A DNA stretch of 64,000 nucleotides from Alphaproteobacteria bacterium (GTDB lineage Bacteria; Myxococcota_A; UBA796; CAJQPC01), in NCBI GenBank assembly GCA_020632795.1, contig JACKEV010000008.1, forward strand, positions 434,001 through 498,000. The letters run 5' to 3'. Under the pieces are notes generated by a model, which saw nothing but the letters and a program-made list of their open reading frames with translations, ran no database searches and was not told the DNA's origin. This document shows positions 32,943 through 41,820 of the stretch, piece by piece. How positions within the stretch are numbered: the stretch's first letter is position 1; each line of letters begins with the position of its first letter. The position numbers were made by a program, and so were the translations under genes.

Positions 32943-35633
32943 ATGGGCCGGACGACCGATCTCTACCGGGACCTGTGTTCGCTCTCCAAGGGGGAGTTCG
33001 GCGAGGTGCTCGACGCGCTGGGGGACCGACGCCGCTTCGTCACCGAGGACGGCGACCGCGCCAGCAAGGTCCAGGACATCCTCACCCTGGCGAGGAAGGA
33101 CGCGGGCCTGCGCCAGGACGTGGAGGCCGCGCTGGCGCGCATGGGGGCCCTGGGGGGCTGGGCGCTCACCGGGCGCTGGCTGGAGGCGGTGGAGCAGGCC
33201 TGCCGCTCGGTGCCCATCGTCGGCGCCCAGGACGGCAAGCGCTTCCGGATGCCCATCGACGACATCTACGTGCCGCTGGCCCTCTCGCCGCGCCCCGATC
33301 GCGCTGCGCTCTCCCGTGATCTCGATGTCCACGACATCGCAGCGGTCCGGCTCGCGCGGGGGGCGCTCGACATCCGGCACGTCTTCGCCCTGCTGGAGCA
33401 GCGCATCGCGGAGGGGGCGCGGCTCCGCGGCGTCGCGGTGATCGGCGATCCCGGCTCGGGGAAGTCGACGCTGCTCAAGCACCTCTTCTGCGGCGCGCGG
33501 CGCGGGCGGCGGCTGGGCCTGCCGACGGGCCTCACCCCCCTGCTGCTCCGCTTCATCGACATCGCCCCGGTCGTGATGGACCCCCCGCGCGGGCTGCTGC
33601 TGCCGAGCATGATCGAGCGCGCGGCCCGCCAGCACCCCGGCGCCGGGCGGGCGGTCCGCCCCGACAGCGGGCCCTTCCTGTTCCTGCTCGACGGCCTGGA
33701 CGAGGTCAGCGACGAGGCCACGCGGGTCCGCGTCGCCGAGTGGCTGGACGTCGAGATGGAGTCCTGGGCGGGCAGCCGCTTCGTCGTCTCCTGCCGGAAG
33801 GCGGCGTGGCGGCGCGCGGGGCAGGAGCTGCACGCCTCGCTGCTGGGCCTGGGCGTGCTCGACTTCGGGTGGGAGGACATCCGCGCCTACGTGCGGGGCT
33901 GGTTCAAGGTGGTGGAGCGGGACTACGGGGACCTGCACGCCTCGGCCGATGAGCGGGCGGAGCGGGCGGAGCGGGGCGCCCGGGCGCTGCTGGAGGCGCT
34001 GTCGTCGACCCCTGGCACCGCCGGCCGGAAGCTCCGGGACATGGCTGGCAATCCGCTGCTGCTCTCCAACATCTGCCTGCTCCAGTACGCCCGGGGGCGG
34101 CTCCCGCAGGCCCGCGTCCGCCTCTACCAGGAGTGCCTGGACCTGCTGCTCCAGAGCTGGGCCCGGCACCAGGGGGTGCGGCGCGGGCTGCCCCCCGAGG
34201 ACACCCAGCTCGCCCTCGCGCCCGTCGCCTGGGCCATGCAGGCCGCCAGCGACGGCCGCGCCCCGACCGAGCTGGCCCGCCAGGAGCTGGTCGCCCTGCT
34301 CGCGGAGCGGCTCCCGGAGCTGCCCGATCTGGAGCTGAGCCCGGAGGCGCTGCTGGACCGCGTGGTGGAGGACTGCGGCGTGCTGGTGGAGAGCGACGTC
34401 CAGCGCTACCGCTTCCCGCACCTCACCTTCCAGGAGTACCTGGCCGCGCTGGATGCCCAGGATCGGGGCGCGGCGGTCGAGCTGGCCGAGCGGGCCGGTG
34501 AGCCCCGGTGGCGGGAGCCGATCCTGCTCGCCATGGGGCTCCGGGGCATGTTCCGACCCTTCATGGAGGCGCTGCTGGAGCGCCCGGACATCGACGCCCT
34601 GGAGGAGCTGCTGCGCGCCTGCCTGGGGGTCAGCCGCCGGGTGGAGCCGGGGCCCTTCCTGCGCGTGCTGGAGGCTGCGGCGTCGGATCCCCATCTGGTC
34701 GAGGCGGCCGCCGTCGTGCTCCGGGTGCTGCGGGGGCGCGGCGTGCCCGGCCTGGAGGAGGCCGCCCAGGCGCTCACGGGGCACCCCGACCTCGCGCTGC
34801 GCGCCCAGGCCCGCAGCGTCTGCGGCCTCTCCGCAGAGCGGGTCGACGAGCGCCCCCCCGCGGACCCCCACCCGGGGACCCTGTGGCGCGCGCCGGAGCT
34901 GGGGCTCGAGTTCGTCTGGGTGCCCGCGGGGGGGTACCTGCGGGGCGCGACCCTCGCCCACGGCCACGCCGGCTACGACCCCGTCGCCGAGTACGACGAG
35001 TCCCCGCCGCACCGGGTCCGCATCTCCCAGGGCTTCTGGCTGGGCCGCTTCCCGGTCACCGTCGACCAGTACCAGACCTTCGTGGAGGCCACCGGCGCGC
35101 CCCCGCCCGACAGCTTCCGGGACTCCGAGCTGAACCAGGCCGCCCAGCCCGTCAGCATCGTCGACTGGCACCAGAGCCGCTCCTACTGCCTGTGGCTCGG
35201 CGCGCAGCTCGGGGCCCACGTCGACCTGCCCACCGAGGCCGAGTGGGAGTGGGCGGCGCGCGGCGACGATGGGCGCTCCTTCCCGTGGGGGGAGGCGCCC
35301 CCCGAGGCCATCCGGGCGAACTTTCGCAGCGAGCACCTGGAGCCGGTCGGGGGGCGCCCCCTGGGCCGGGGGCCGTTCAACGCGGAGGAGCAGGCCGGGG
35401 GCGTGTGGGAGTGGTGCCTCGACGTGTTCGGCGACTACCCCCGGGACGGGCAGGAGCTGGTGGATCCCTGCCTGGTCGGCGACGGCTTCGAGGCGCCGCG
35501 CGTGCTCCGCGGGGGCTCCTGGTACGACCTGCCCTGGGACATCCGCAGCGCCTATCGCCACTGGTTTCCGGCGTGGAGCCGGGACCCGAGCATCGGCTTC
35601 CGGGTCGTCTGTCGCTTCCCGAGGGTCGCCTGA
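32943..35633 (+). CDS. EAD-like/NACHT/FGE-sulfatase-domain protein (bacterial NLR-like)
   Basis: 896 residues; the ATG at 32943 is favoured by GGAGG five bases upstream. Residues 1-65 form a helical death-fold-like domain (LYRDLCSLSKGEFGEVLDAL ... KVQDILTLARKD) resembling the N-terminus of the NACHT protein at 57969. The NACHT NTPase has Walker A VAVIGDPGSGKSTLLKHLF (about 166) and FLFLLDGLDEVSD (about 240), followed by a helical region with YRFPHLTFQEYLAAL. Residues about 640-896 are an FGE-sulfatase/C-type-lectin fold (LPTEAEWEWAARG, VLRGGSWYD). Its C-terminal end does not match the DGR variable regions. It is likely a sensor linked to the CHAT protease upstream. Confidence 0.8.
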   Translation: MGRTTDLYRDLCSLSKGEFGEVLDALGDRRRFVTEDGDRASKVQDILTLARKDAGLRQDVEAALARMGALGGWALTGRWLEAVEQACRSVPIVGAQDGKRFRMPIDDIYVPLALSPRPDRAALSRDLDVHDIAAVRLARGALDIRHVFALLEQRIAEGARLRGVAVIGDPGSGKSTLLKHLFCGARRGRRLGLPTGLTPLLLRFIDIAPVVMDPPRGLLLPSMIERAARQHPGAGRAVRPDSGPFLFLLDGLDEVSDEATRVRVAEWLDVEMESWAGSRFVVSCRKAAWRRAGQELHASLLGLGVLDFGWEDIRAYVRGWFKVVERDYGDLHASADERAERAERGARALLEALSSTPGTAGRKLRDMAGNPLLLSNICLLQYARGRLPQARVRLYQECLDLLLQSWARHQGVRRGLPPEDTQLALAPVAWAMQAASDGRAPTELARQELVALLAERLPELPDLELSPEALLDRVVEDCGVLVESDVQRYRFPHLTFQEYLAALDAQDRGAAVELAERAGEPRWREPILLAMGLRGMFRPFMEALLERPDIDALEELLRACLGVSRRVEPGPFLRVLEAAASDPHLVEAAAVVLRVLRGRGVPGLEEAAQALTGHPDLALRAQARSVCGLSAERVDERPPADPHPGTLWRAPELGLEFVWVPAGGYLRGATLAHGHAGYDPVAEYDESPPHRVRISQGFWLGRFPVTVDQYQTFVEATGAPPPDSFRDSELNQAAQPVSIVDWHQSRSYCLWLGAQLGAHVDLPTEAEWEWAARGDDGRSFPWGEAPPEAIRANFRSEHLEPVGGRPLGRGPFNAEEQAGGVWEWCLDVFGDYPRDGQELVDPCLVGDGFEAPRVLRGGSWYDLPWDIRSAYRHWFPAWSRDPSIGFRVVCRFPRVA

Positions 35634-35658
35634 CCCCGCATCGGCTAAGCTGACGCCC

Positions 35659-36864
35659 ATGCCCAGCGCCCGCGCCATCGGTCAGGGAGACCTCGACAAG
35701 CCCATCTATGCGGTGTGGGAGATCACCCTGCGCTGCAACCACGCCTGCGCCCACTGCGGCTCGCGGGCCGGGCCGGCCCCGCGGGAGACCGAGCTGTCCA
35801 CCGCCGAGCTGCTGGACGTCGCCGCCGAGCTGATCCGCCTGGGCACCCGCGAGGTCACCCTGATCGGCGGCGAGGCCTACCTGCGCCCGGACATCGAGGA
35901 GCTGGTCCGCTTCCTGGCGTCCGGCGGGGTCCGGGTGACCATGCAGACCGGCGGGCGCGGCCTCTCGCCGCGGCTGGCCCGGCGGCTCAAGGACGCGGGC
36001 ATGAAGGCGGTGGGGGTCTCGGTGGACGGCCCGGAGGCCATCCACGACGTGCTCCGCGACAGCGCGGGGAGCTGGCGCGCGGCCCTGCGCGCCCTGGAGG
36101 TCTGCCGCGAGGTGGGGCTCATCACCACCGCCAACACCCAGATCAACAACCTCACCTGGGACAAGCTGGAGGAGACCGGCTGGATGCTGCGGGACCAGGG
36201 GGTGCGGGTGTGGCGGGTGCAGCTCACCGTGCCGATGGGCCGCGCGGCGGATCGGCCGGAGTGGATCCTCGACCCCCCGCGCATCCTGGACGTGTGCGAC
36301 ACCCTGGCCGCGATGCAGCTCCAGGCGGTCCAGGAGGCCCGCGACGCGGGGCTGCCCCCCAGCCGGGCGTTCGCGATCCAGTCCTCCAACAACATCGGCT
36401 ACTACGGCCCGACGGAAGAGATCCTGCGCAGCTACCCCGGCCAGGGCTCGGCCTACTGGACCGGCTGCCAGGCGGGCCGCTACACCATCGGCATCGAGTC
36501 CGACGGCACGGTCAAGGGCTGCCCCAGCCTGCCCACCGCGCCCTACACCGGGGGCAACCTGCGGGAGGTGCCGTTGGCCGACATCTGGGCCGACGCCGAG
36601 GCCATCCGCTTCGTGCGGGACCGCGACCTCGCCGAGCTGTGGGGGTTCTGCAAGACCTGCTACTACGCCGACGTCTGCCGGGCGGGCTGCTCGTTCACGT
36701 CCCACTGCACCCTGGGCCGCCGGGGCAACAACCCGTTCTGCTACCACCGCGCGGCGACGCTCAAGAAGCGCGGCCTGCGGGAGCGCCTGGTGCAGAAGGA
36801 GCCGGCGGCGGGCGAGCCCTACGACTTCGGGCGGTTCGAGGTGATCGAGGAGCCGTGGGGGTAG
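35659..36864 (+). CDS. Radical SAM/SPASM enzyme, probable peptide maturase
   Basis: 401 residues, ATG 35659. The radical SAM cluster motif is CNHACAHCG, with a GGEAYLRPD glycine-rich strand. The C-terminal SPASM part has GCQAGRYTIGIESDGTVKGC and CKTCYYADVCRAGC plus SHC, enough cysteines for one or two auxiliary clusters. The N-terminal GDLDKPIYAVWEIT leads into the barrel as in peptide-modifying SPASM enzymes. It is separated from the NACHT-FGE gene by 25 bases. It is convergent with a tandem array of five small Cys-rich paralogues, which are possible substrates. Confidence 0.75.
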   Translation: MPSARAIGQGDLDKPIYAVWEITLRCNHACAHCGSRAGPAPRETELSTAELLDVAAELIRLGTREVTLIGGEAYLRPDIEELVRFLASGGVRVTMQTGGRGLSPRLARRLKDAGMKAVGVSVDGPEAIHDVLRDSAGSWRAALRALEVCREVGLITTANTQINNLTWDKLEETGWMLRDQGVRVWRVQLTVPMGRAADRPEWILDPPRILDVCDTLAAMQLQAVQEARDAGLPPSRAFAIQSSNNIGYYGPTEEILRSYPGQGSAYWTGCQAGRYTIGIESDGTVKGCPSLPTAPYTGGNLREVPLADIWADAEAIRFVRDRDLAELWGFCKTCYYADVCRAGCSFTSHCTLGRRGNNPFCYHRAATLKKRGLRERLVQKEPAAGEPYDFGRFEVIEEPWG

Positions 36865-36868
36865 GCGT

Positions 36869-37234
36869 TCAGGTGTCGTCCGCCCCGTCGCAGTTGCTGT
36901 CGATCGTGTCCCCCGGCGTCTCGGTGGCGTCGGGGTGGATGTCGGCGTTGGTGTCGTCGCAGTCGCCGTCGCTGACCGTCCAGCCGTCGCCGTCGAAGTC
37001 GACCTCGCCCGTGTCGTCCATCCAGCCGGTCTCCGGGACGCCGTAGTCGGGCTGGGGCTTGATCCACCAGCAGCCGGCGGACATCGTGCCGAGGCCCATC
37101 AGCACCGCGGCGGTGGTGCGGGCCAGGGGGTTTCCGTGGCAGACCCGCAGGGTCGCGTCGCAGTGGGGGCAGACGCAGGCGCTGGGGGTGACGTGGCTCC
37201 CGCAGGACGAGCAGGGGATCAGGGCAGACATCAT
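36869..37234 (-). CDS. Small zinc-ribbon/MopE-like protein, copy 5
   Basis: 121 residues, ATG 37234 with GAGGAG upstream. N-terminal double CxxC zinc ribbon (CSSCG ... CPHCD), then a hydrophobic segment of about 18 residues ending in Cys, then YGVPETGW, then an Asp-rich calcium-binding-like end (DFDGDGW ... GDCDDTNADIHPDATE ... DSNCDG) as in MopE and thrombospondin type-3 repeats. It is the last of five tandem copies and ends four bases from the convergent radical SAM stop. Confidence 0.65.
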   Translation of the reverse strand: MMSALIPCSSCGSHVTPSACVCPHCDATLRVCHGNPLARTTAAVLMGLGTMSAGCWWIKPQPDYGVPETGWMDDTGEVDFDGDGWTVSDGDCDDTNADIHPDATETPGDTIDSNCDGADDT

Positions 37235-37244
37235 GGCGTGCTCC

Positions 37245-37577
37245 TCAGGTATCGTCGTCGCCGTCGCAGTTGCTGTCGACGCTGTCGCCCGGGGTCTCGA
37301 CCGCGTCGGGGTGGACGTCCGGGTCCTCGTCGTCGCAGTCGACGTCGTCGTAGTAGCCGTCGCCGTCGGCGTCGTTCCCTGCATAGTTGGACGGTCCGTC
37401 CGCGACGCCGTACTCGTTCTGGATGCAGCCCCCGATGATCGCCGTCAGGCCCATCATCGCCGCGACGGCGGTGCCGGAGCGCCCCCGGTCGCAGACCTTG
37501 ACCGTGGCCGCGCAATGGGGGCAGACGCAGGTGGTGGGGGTGACGTGCTGTCCGCAGGCGGGGCAGGGGATGAGCAT
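37245..37577 (-). CDS. Small zinc-ribbon/MopE-like protein, copy 4
   Basis: 110 residues; the ATG overlaps the stop of copy 3. It has the same plan as the other copies: CPACG ... CPHC ribbon, hydrophobic segment (VAAMMGLTAIIGGC), then a diverged YGVADGPSN in place of YGVPDTG, and DADGDGYYDDVDCDDEDPD ... DSNCDGDDDT. This copy is the most divergent in the YGVPDTG motif. Confidence 0.65.
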   Translation of the reverse strand: MLIPCPACGQHVTPTTCVCPHCAATVKVCDRGRSGTAVAAMMGLTAIIGGCIQNEYGVADGPSNYAGNDADGDGYYDDVDCDDEDPDVHPDAVETPGDSVDSNCDGDDDT

Positions 37578-37903
37578 CAGGTGTCGTCCTCGCCGTCGCA
37601 GTTGCTGTCGATGGAGTCGCCCGGGGTCTCGGTGGCGTCGGGGTGGATGTCGGCGTTGGTGTCGTCGCAGTCGTCCATCACGCCCCAGCCGTCGCCGTCG
37701 GCGTCCTGGAAGCCGGTGTCCGGCACGCCGTAGGCCGGCTCGAAGTCCTTGTCGCCGCAGCCGACCAGGGCGAGGCCCATCATCGCGGCGGCGGCGGTGT
37801 GGGCCAGCTTGCCGTTGCAGCGGCGCAGCGTAGCGTCACAGTGGGGGCAGGCGCAGGCCGAGGCGGTGACGTGGCTGCCGCAGGCGGGGCAGGGGATGAG
37901 CAT
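37577..37903 (-). CDS. Small zinc-ribbon/MopE-like protein, copy 3
   Basis: 108 residues; the ATG overlaps the stop of copy 2 and the stop overlaps the start of copy 4. CPACG ... CPHC zinc ribbon; hydrophobic stretch AAAAMMGLALVGCG that could be a membrane segment or an internal lipobox-like Cys; YGVPDTGF; DADGDGWGVMDDCDDTNAD; DSNCDGEDDT. Near-identical N- and C-terminal blocks between copies show recent tandem duplication. Confidence 0.7.
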   Translation of the reverse strand: MLIPCPACGSHVTASACACPHCDATLRRCNGKLAHTAAAAMMGLALVGCGDKDFEPAYGVPDTGFQDADGDGWGVMDDCDDTNADIHPDATETPGDSIDSNCDGEDDT

Positions 37904-38235
37904 CAGGTGTCGTCCTCGCCGTCGCAGTTGCTGTCGATGGAGTCGCCCGGGGTCTCGGTGGCGTCGGGGTGGATGTCGGCGTTGGTGTCGTCGCAGTCGT
38001 CCTCGGTGCTCCAGCCGTCGCCGTCCTCGTCCACCCAGCTCGTGTCGGGCACGCCGTACTCGGGCTGGTCGATGCCGTCCTTGTCGCCGCAGCCGACCAG
38101 GGCGAGGCCCATGAGCGCGGCGGCCGCGGTGGTGGCCAGCTTGCCCTCGCAGCGGCGCAGGGTGGCGTCACAGTGGGGGCAGACGCAGGCAGAGGAGGTG
38201 ACGTGGCAGCCACAGGCGGGGCAGGGGACGAGCAT
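37903..38235 (-). CDS. Small zinc-ribbon/MopE-like protein, copy 2
   Basis: 110 residues from ATG 38235, supported by GGGAG; a GTG two codons upstream is rejected. It has a zinc ribbon (CPACG ... CPHC), hydrophobic segment AAAALMGLALVGCG, YGVPDTSW, and the Asp-rich DEDGDGWSTEDDCDD end. Its stop overlaps the start of copy 3. Confidence 0.7.
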   Translation of the reverse strand: MLVPCPACGCHVTSSACVCPHCDATLRRCEGKLATTAAAALMGLALVGCGDKDGIDQPEYGVPDTSWVDEDGDGWSTEDDCDDTNADIHPDATETPGDSIDSNCDGEDDT

Positions 38236-38275
38236 GGGCACTCCCGATCAGGCGCCTGGAGTCTACCACCGAAGA

Positions 38276-38620
38276 TCAGGTGTCGTCGTCGCCGTCGCAG
38301 TTGCTGTCGATGGAGTCGCCCGGGGTCTCGGCGGCGTCGGGGTGGATGTCGGCGTTGGTGTCGTCGCAGTCGCCTTCGTTCACCGACCAGCCGTCGCCGT
38401 CTTCGTCCAGATAGCCCGTGTCGGGCACGCCGTAGTCCATCTGCATGTTTCCGGTGTCGGGCTCCTTGTCGGAGCAGGCCACCAGGGCGAGGCCCATGAG
38501 CGCTGCGGCGGTGGAGCCCGCCCGCCCCCGGCCGCACACCCGCAGGGTGGCGTCACAGTGGGGGCAGACGCAGGCGCTCGCCTGGACGTGGCAGCCGCAG
38601 GAGGAGCAGGGGGTCAGCAT
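38276..38620 (-). CDS. Small zinc-ribbon/MopE-like protein, copy 1
   Basis: 114 residues, ATG 38620, two bases after the stop of the coiled-coil gene, so probably coupled to it. CSSCG ... CPHC ribbon; segment AAALMGLALVACS; YGVPDTGY; DEDGDGWSVNEGDCDD; DSNCDGDDDT. It is the first of the five copies in transcription order. There is no N-terminal signal peptide, which is odd for a protein with a calcium-binding, secreted-type tail. Confidence 0.7.
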   Translation of the reverse strand: MLTPCSSCGCHVQASACVCPHCDATLRVCGRGRAGSTAAALMGLALVACSDKEPDTGNMQMDYGVPDTGYLDEDGDGWSVNEGDCDDTNADIHPDAAETPGDSIDSNCDGDDDT

Positions 38621-38622
38621 GA

Positions 38623-39501
38623 CTACTCTCCGTCCCCTGCGCTGCCCTCGTCGAGGCTGCCTTCGGGGTCGACGCCGCTGGGCGGCGCGATGCCCGCGCG
38701 ATCGGCGGCCTCGCCCTCGCCGGCCTCGGGCAGCGTCGGGTCACAGAACTGGATGAACCAGCCCTTGTTCGTGAACCGGCTGTCCTCGTTGAGCCACACC
38801 GCGTACTCGGGGAGCTGCTCCTTGCGGTCGGCCTGCATGAGCACCGGGGTGGCCTGCCAGGTGTTGACGCACTCGATGAACCGATCCTTCACGCCGGCCG
38901 CGTCCATGGCCTCGTCGACCGCCTCGTGGCACTTGTCGTGGCGTCGCCGGGTGCCGCGGTCGCAGATGTCGACCTTGGCCTCGGCCATGAAGGTGGTCCA
39001 CAGGTTCTGGTGGGACTCGGCCTTGTAGCGCTCGGCGCGCTGGGTCTGCCGCTCGGTCTCCTTGATCTGGGCCTCGAGCTTGACGACCGTCTCCTTCAGC
39101 TCGACCAGCAGCGAGTCCCGCTCCTGCTCAGCCTCGGCGAGCTGGCTCCGCAGGGTCTCGATCTCGGCCTCCATCTCGCGCCACTTCTTGGCGGCGGCGG
39201 CGCGCTTGGCCTCGTCCTTCTCGGCGCCCTCCTTCATCTTGGCCAGCTCGGCCTCGCGGGCGTCGAGCTGGGACTGGAGGTCGACGACCTTGGCCTGGGC
39301 GGTCTGGAGGGTCGCCCGCTCGCCGGCGAGCTGGTCGCTGCACAGGGCCTCCAGCTCCTCGGCGGTCAGCTCCTTCTCGACCTCGTGGACCTCGTTGACC
39401 GTGACGGTCTCGGGGGAGGAGGTCAGCGCGTAGACGCCCGCTCCGGCGACGACGCCGATCACAAGCCCGCCGATGGCGAGGACGAGGTTGTTGTTGCTCA
39501 T
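38623..39501 (-). CDS. Membrane-anchored coiled-coil protein
   Basis: 292 residues from ATG 39501 with GGAGGG upstream; the longer upstream frame is rejected. One N-terminal membrane helix (LVLAIGGLVIGVVAGAGVYA) is followed by about 130 residues of coiled coil (LQTAQAKVVDLQSQLDAREA, AEIETLRSQLAEAEQERDSL). A globular part with four or five Cys comes next (ICDRGTRRRHDKCHEAVD, FIECVNTWQ), then an acidic Gly/Glu tail. It probably spans the periplasm. It is placed between the GH57-like gene and the small MopE-like array. Confidence 0.65.
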   Translation of the reverse strand: MSNNNLVLAIGGLVIGVVAGAGVYALTSSPETVTVNEVHEVEKELTAEELEALCSDQLAGERATLQTAQAKVVDLQSQLDAREAELAKMKEGAEKDEAKRAAAAKKWREMEAEIETLRSQLAEAEQERDSLLVELKETVVKLEAQIKETERQTQRAERYKAESHQNLWTTFMAEAKVDICDRGTRRRHDKCHEAVDEAMDAAGVKDRFIECVNTWQATPVLMQADRKEQLPEYAVWLNEDSRFTNKGWFIQFCDPTLPEAGEGEAADRAGIAPPSGVDPEGSLDEGSAGDGE

Positions 39502-39557
39502 GGTGTCGGACCCTCCTTGGGAACAGGTCCACGATACCGGAGGCGGTCCTCGGCGGT

Positions 39558-41801
39558 CTACCCGCTGTCGCCGTCCGGGGCGGCCAGGGTGAGGCTCAGG
39601 CCCACCTTCTCCCGCTCCTGCCCCCACAGGTCCATGGCCCAGCCCAGCACCACGCAGACCCCCTGGTGTCGCGCCTGATAGCCCACCCCCTGCCGGCTGA
39701 CGCAGGTCACGGGGTAGTGCCACAGGTGCGCGGCGCGATCCGCGGTGAGCCGGACCGCAGGGGTGCCCGCGGCGTCGAGCAGGGTCAGCTCGGTGACGTC
39801 GTCGGCCTCCCCGGCCTGGATCGCCGGGCGGGGCGGCGCGCCGGGGAGCTGGAGCGTGCAGGCGGCGGGGTCGGGGCCCCCCGGCGTCAGGGTCAGCTCG
39901 ACGGCGAACACCGTGGAGACCGGCTCGTCGTAGCGGTTGACGACCTCGTACTCGACCTGGACGCCGGGCAGCTCCGGGGGGAACACGAAGCGCTTGAGCA
40001 CCCGGATGAGGCGCTGTTCATCGCCATCACGGACGTGCCCCTCGCGGGTGAGCAGGACCCTGCAGGTGCCCTCGCCGTCGGTCTCGGCGCGCTCCAGCTT
40101 GTAGTCGGCCCCGAAGAAGTCGCCGCGCTCGTCGTGCTGCCCGGCGGCCAGGGCCTCGATGCGCACGTCCGGCCCCAGGAAGTGGTCCTGGAAGGTCGCC
40201 CGGGGCACCCGGTCCAGCAGGATCTGCCCGTAGAGGGGGGCGTCGCGGTCCTGGGGCTCGGGCACGGCGGCCAGCTCGTCGTCGTCGCTGGCCTCCTCGG
40301 TGGTGGTGGGCATGGACGGGCCCGGCGGCGGGGTGGCCTCGTCGTCGGGGCCCACCAGGGCGGGGGCGGTGGAGAAGCGCTCCAGGCCGTGGTGGAGCAG
40401 CTCCTCGCGGCGGGTCATCGTGTCCAGCACGTTGACCTGCCGGTCGTAGGAGAGCATCTCGGTGAGCGCGCCGCCGGCCTCGGGGTCCACCATGACGCTG
40501 ACGTGGTCGGTGCGCACCCAGACCTCGTCCCAGCCGTCGCAGTCGTGGTCCCCGATGCGGAAGTGCACCCCGCTGATGTCCTCCAGCTCCGTGGCCACGG
40601 CGCGCTCGATGGCGGCGATCGCCGACCAGGCCTGGTGCCGCAGCCCGCCGTCGTAGACGCCGCCCCGCGGGCTGTGCCACAGCAGCTCCGAGGCCTGGGC
40701 CACGTACAGGCGCCGCTCCGCCTCCTGGACCACCGCCATGCGGCGGCGCATGCGGTCGAAGTCGTCGTCGTCCTTCTCGGCCTCCAGGCGCATACGCAGC
40801 AGCTCGGTGGAGGCCAGGCGCAGGCGTTTGTCCAGCCAGTTGGCCTCCGCGTAGCGGGCCAGGGTGGTCTGCCAGCTCAGGCTGCGGGGGAAGGGCGGGC
40901 CGCGCCGCAGCACCGCCGACTGGGCCACCCCGCGCTGGTAGGTGAGCAGCCGGGCGGCGTCCTGGGGGGACAGCATCCAGCGGGCGACCTCCGGCGGGAC
41001 CCAGGCGGAGGGGTAGAGGCGCCCCAGGCGCTTGAGCCGGGGCAGCCGGCCCGAGGGGGTGTCGGTGCGCAGCCAGTGGGTCTGGCGGGTGAGCAGGGCG
41101 AAGAGGCTCTTGATCCAGTCGGTGAACGGCCGCCCCCCGAGGCGCGACGGGATGTCCTCGACCTGGCCGACCACCACCACGGCGCTGGCCCCGGCCTTGG
41201 CGCGGCGGGCGAGGTTGCGGGCGAAGGGGGTGTGGGGCAGCCGGGTGAGCAGACGCTCCAGCAGGCCCACGTAGGGCAGCAGCCAGAGAGGGTGACCGTC
41301 GTCATCGGTGAGGTAGAAGCCGTCCAGCCCGGCGGGGGACTCCCCCGGCTGGGCGACCCGCTCGTCGATGAGGGTGTAGCGCATGCCGGCGGCCCCCAGG
41401 ACCGAGGGCAGGGTGGGGTCCCAGACCCCGTCGGCGGGCAGCGCGCCCTCGGGGGCCGCGCCGACCTTGCGGCGCAGGGTCTCTCCCAGCAGCTTGAGCT
41501 GGCCCACCGCGTCCCGGTGCGGCAGCCCGGCCAGGAAGGGCCGCCCCCAGCCCGGGTTGAGCAACTCGACCCGCCCGTCCTTCACCATGTCCCGCAGGCC
41601 CGCGGCGGCCTTGGGGCGGTGCTCGGCGATCCACTCCAGCACGGGGCCGCTGATCGCCAGCGAGAGGCGCACATCCTCGCAGGTCTGCAGCGCGCGCAGG
41701 AGGGGGTTGTAGCAGGCGCGCCAGGCTTCCTGCAGGTCGACGTCCGGGGTGCCCGGCGGCTGGTGCAGGGACAGCACCAGGATCAACGCGAGGCTCGTCA
41801 T
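39558..41801 (-). CDS. GH57-like protein with altered catalytic motifs
   Basis: 747 residues. The first strand LILVLSLHQPPG is region I of glycoside hydrolase family 57 (HQP), and the rest follows the 4-alpha-glucanotransferase/amylase layout, including a C-terminal DUF1926-like beta domain (VQVEYEVVNRYDEPVSTVFA). In active enzymes the nucleophile lies in an ERVW-type motif; here the equivalent is ADGVWDPTLPS, with Asp-Gly instead of Glu-Arg. The usual acid/base DGEKFG segment is replaced by VVGQVEDI. The protein may therefore have lost hydrolysis or changed specificity. It lies 19 bases after the Tes-like radical SAM gene. Confidence 0.7.
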   Translation of the reverse strand: MTSLALILVLSLHQPPGTPDVDLQEAWRACYNPLLRALQTCEDVRLSLAISGPVLEWIAEHRPKAAAGLRDMVKDGRVELLNPGWGRPFLAGLPHRDAVGQLKLLGETLRRKVGAAPEGALPADGVWDPTLPSVLGAAGMRYTLIDERVAQPGESPAGLDGFYLTDDDGHPLWLLPYVGLLERLLTRLPHTPFARNLARRAKAGASAVVVVGQVEDIPSRLGGRPFTDWIKSLFALLTRQTHWLRTDTPSGRLPRLKRLGRLYPSAWVPPEVARWMLSPQDAARLLTYQRGVAQSAVLRRGPPFPRSLSWQTTLARYAEANWLDKRLRLASTELLRMRLEAEKDDDDFDRMRRRMAVVQEAERRLYVAQASELLWHSPRGGVYDGGLRHQAWSAIAAIERAVATELEDISGVHFRIGDHDCDGWDEVWVRTDHVSVMVDPEAGGALTEMLSYDRQVNVLDTMTRREELLHHGLERFSTAPALVGPDDEATPPPGPSMPTTTEEASDDDELAAVPEPQDRDAPLYGQILLDRVPRATFQDHFLGPDVRIEALAAGQHDERGDFFGADYKLERAETDGEGTCRVLLTREGHVRDGDEQRLIRVLKRFVFPPELPGVQVEYEVVNRYDEPVSTVFAVELTLTPGGPDPAACTLQLPGAPPRPAIQAGEADDVTELTLLDAAGTPAVRLTADRAAHLWHYPVTCVSRQGVGYQARHQGVCVVLGWAMDLWGQEREKVGLSLTLAAPDGDSG

Positions 41802-41820
41802 GCGCGGCGCTAGCCTACCA

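Noticed and set aside
32931..35633. NACHT-FGE gene at 32943 as a further DGR target
   Set aside because: Its C-terminal end (GGSWYDLPWDIRSAYR...) shares family residues only and has no near-identical DNA match to the VRs.
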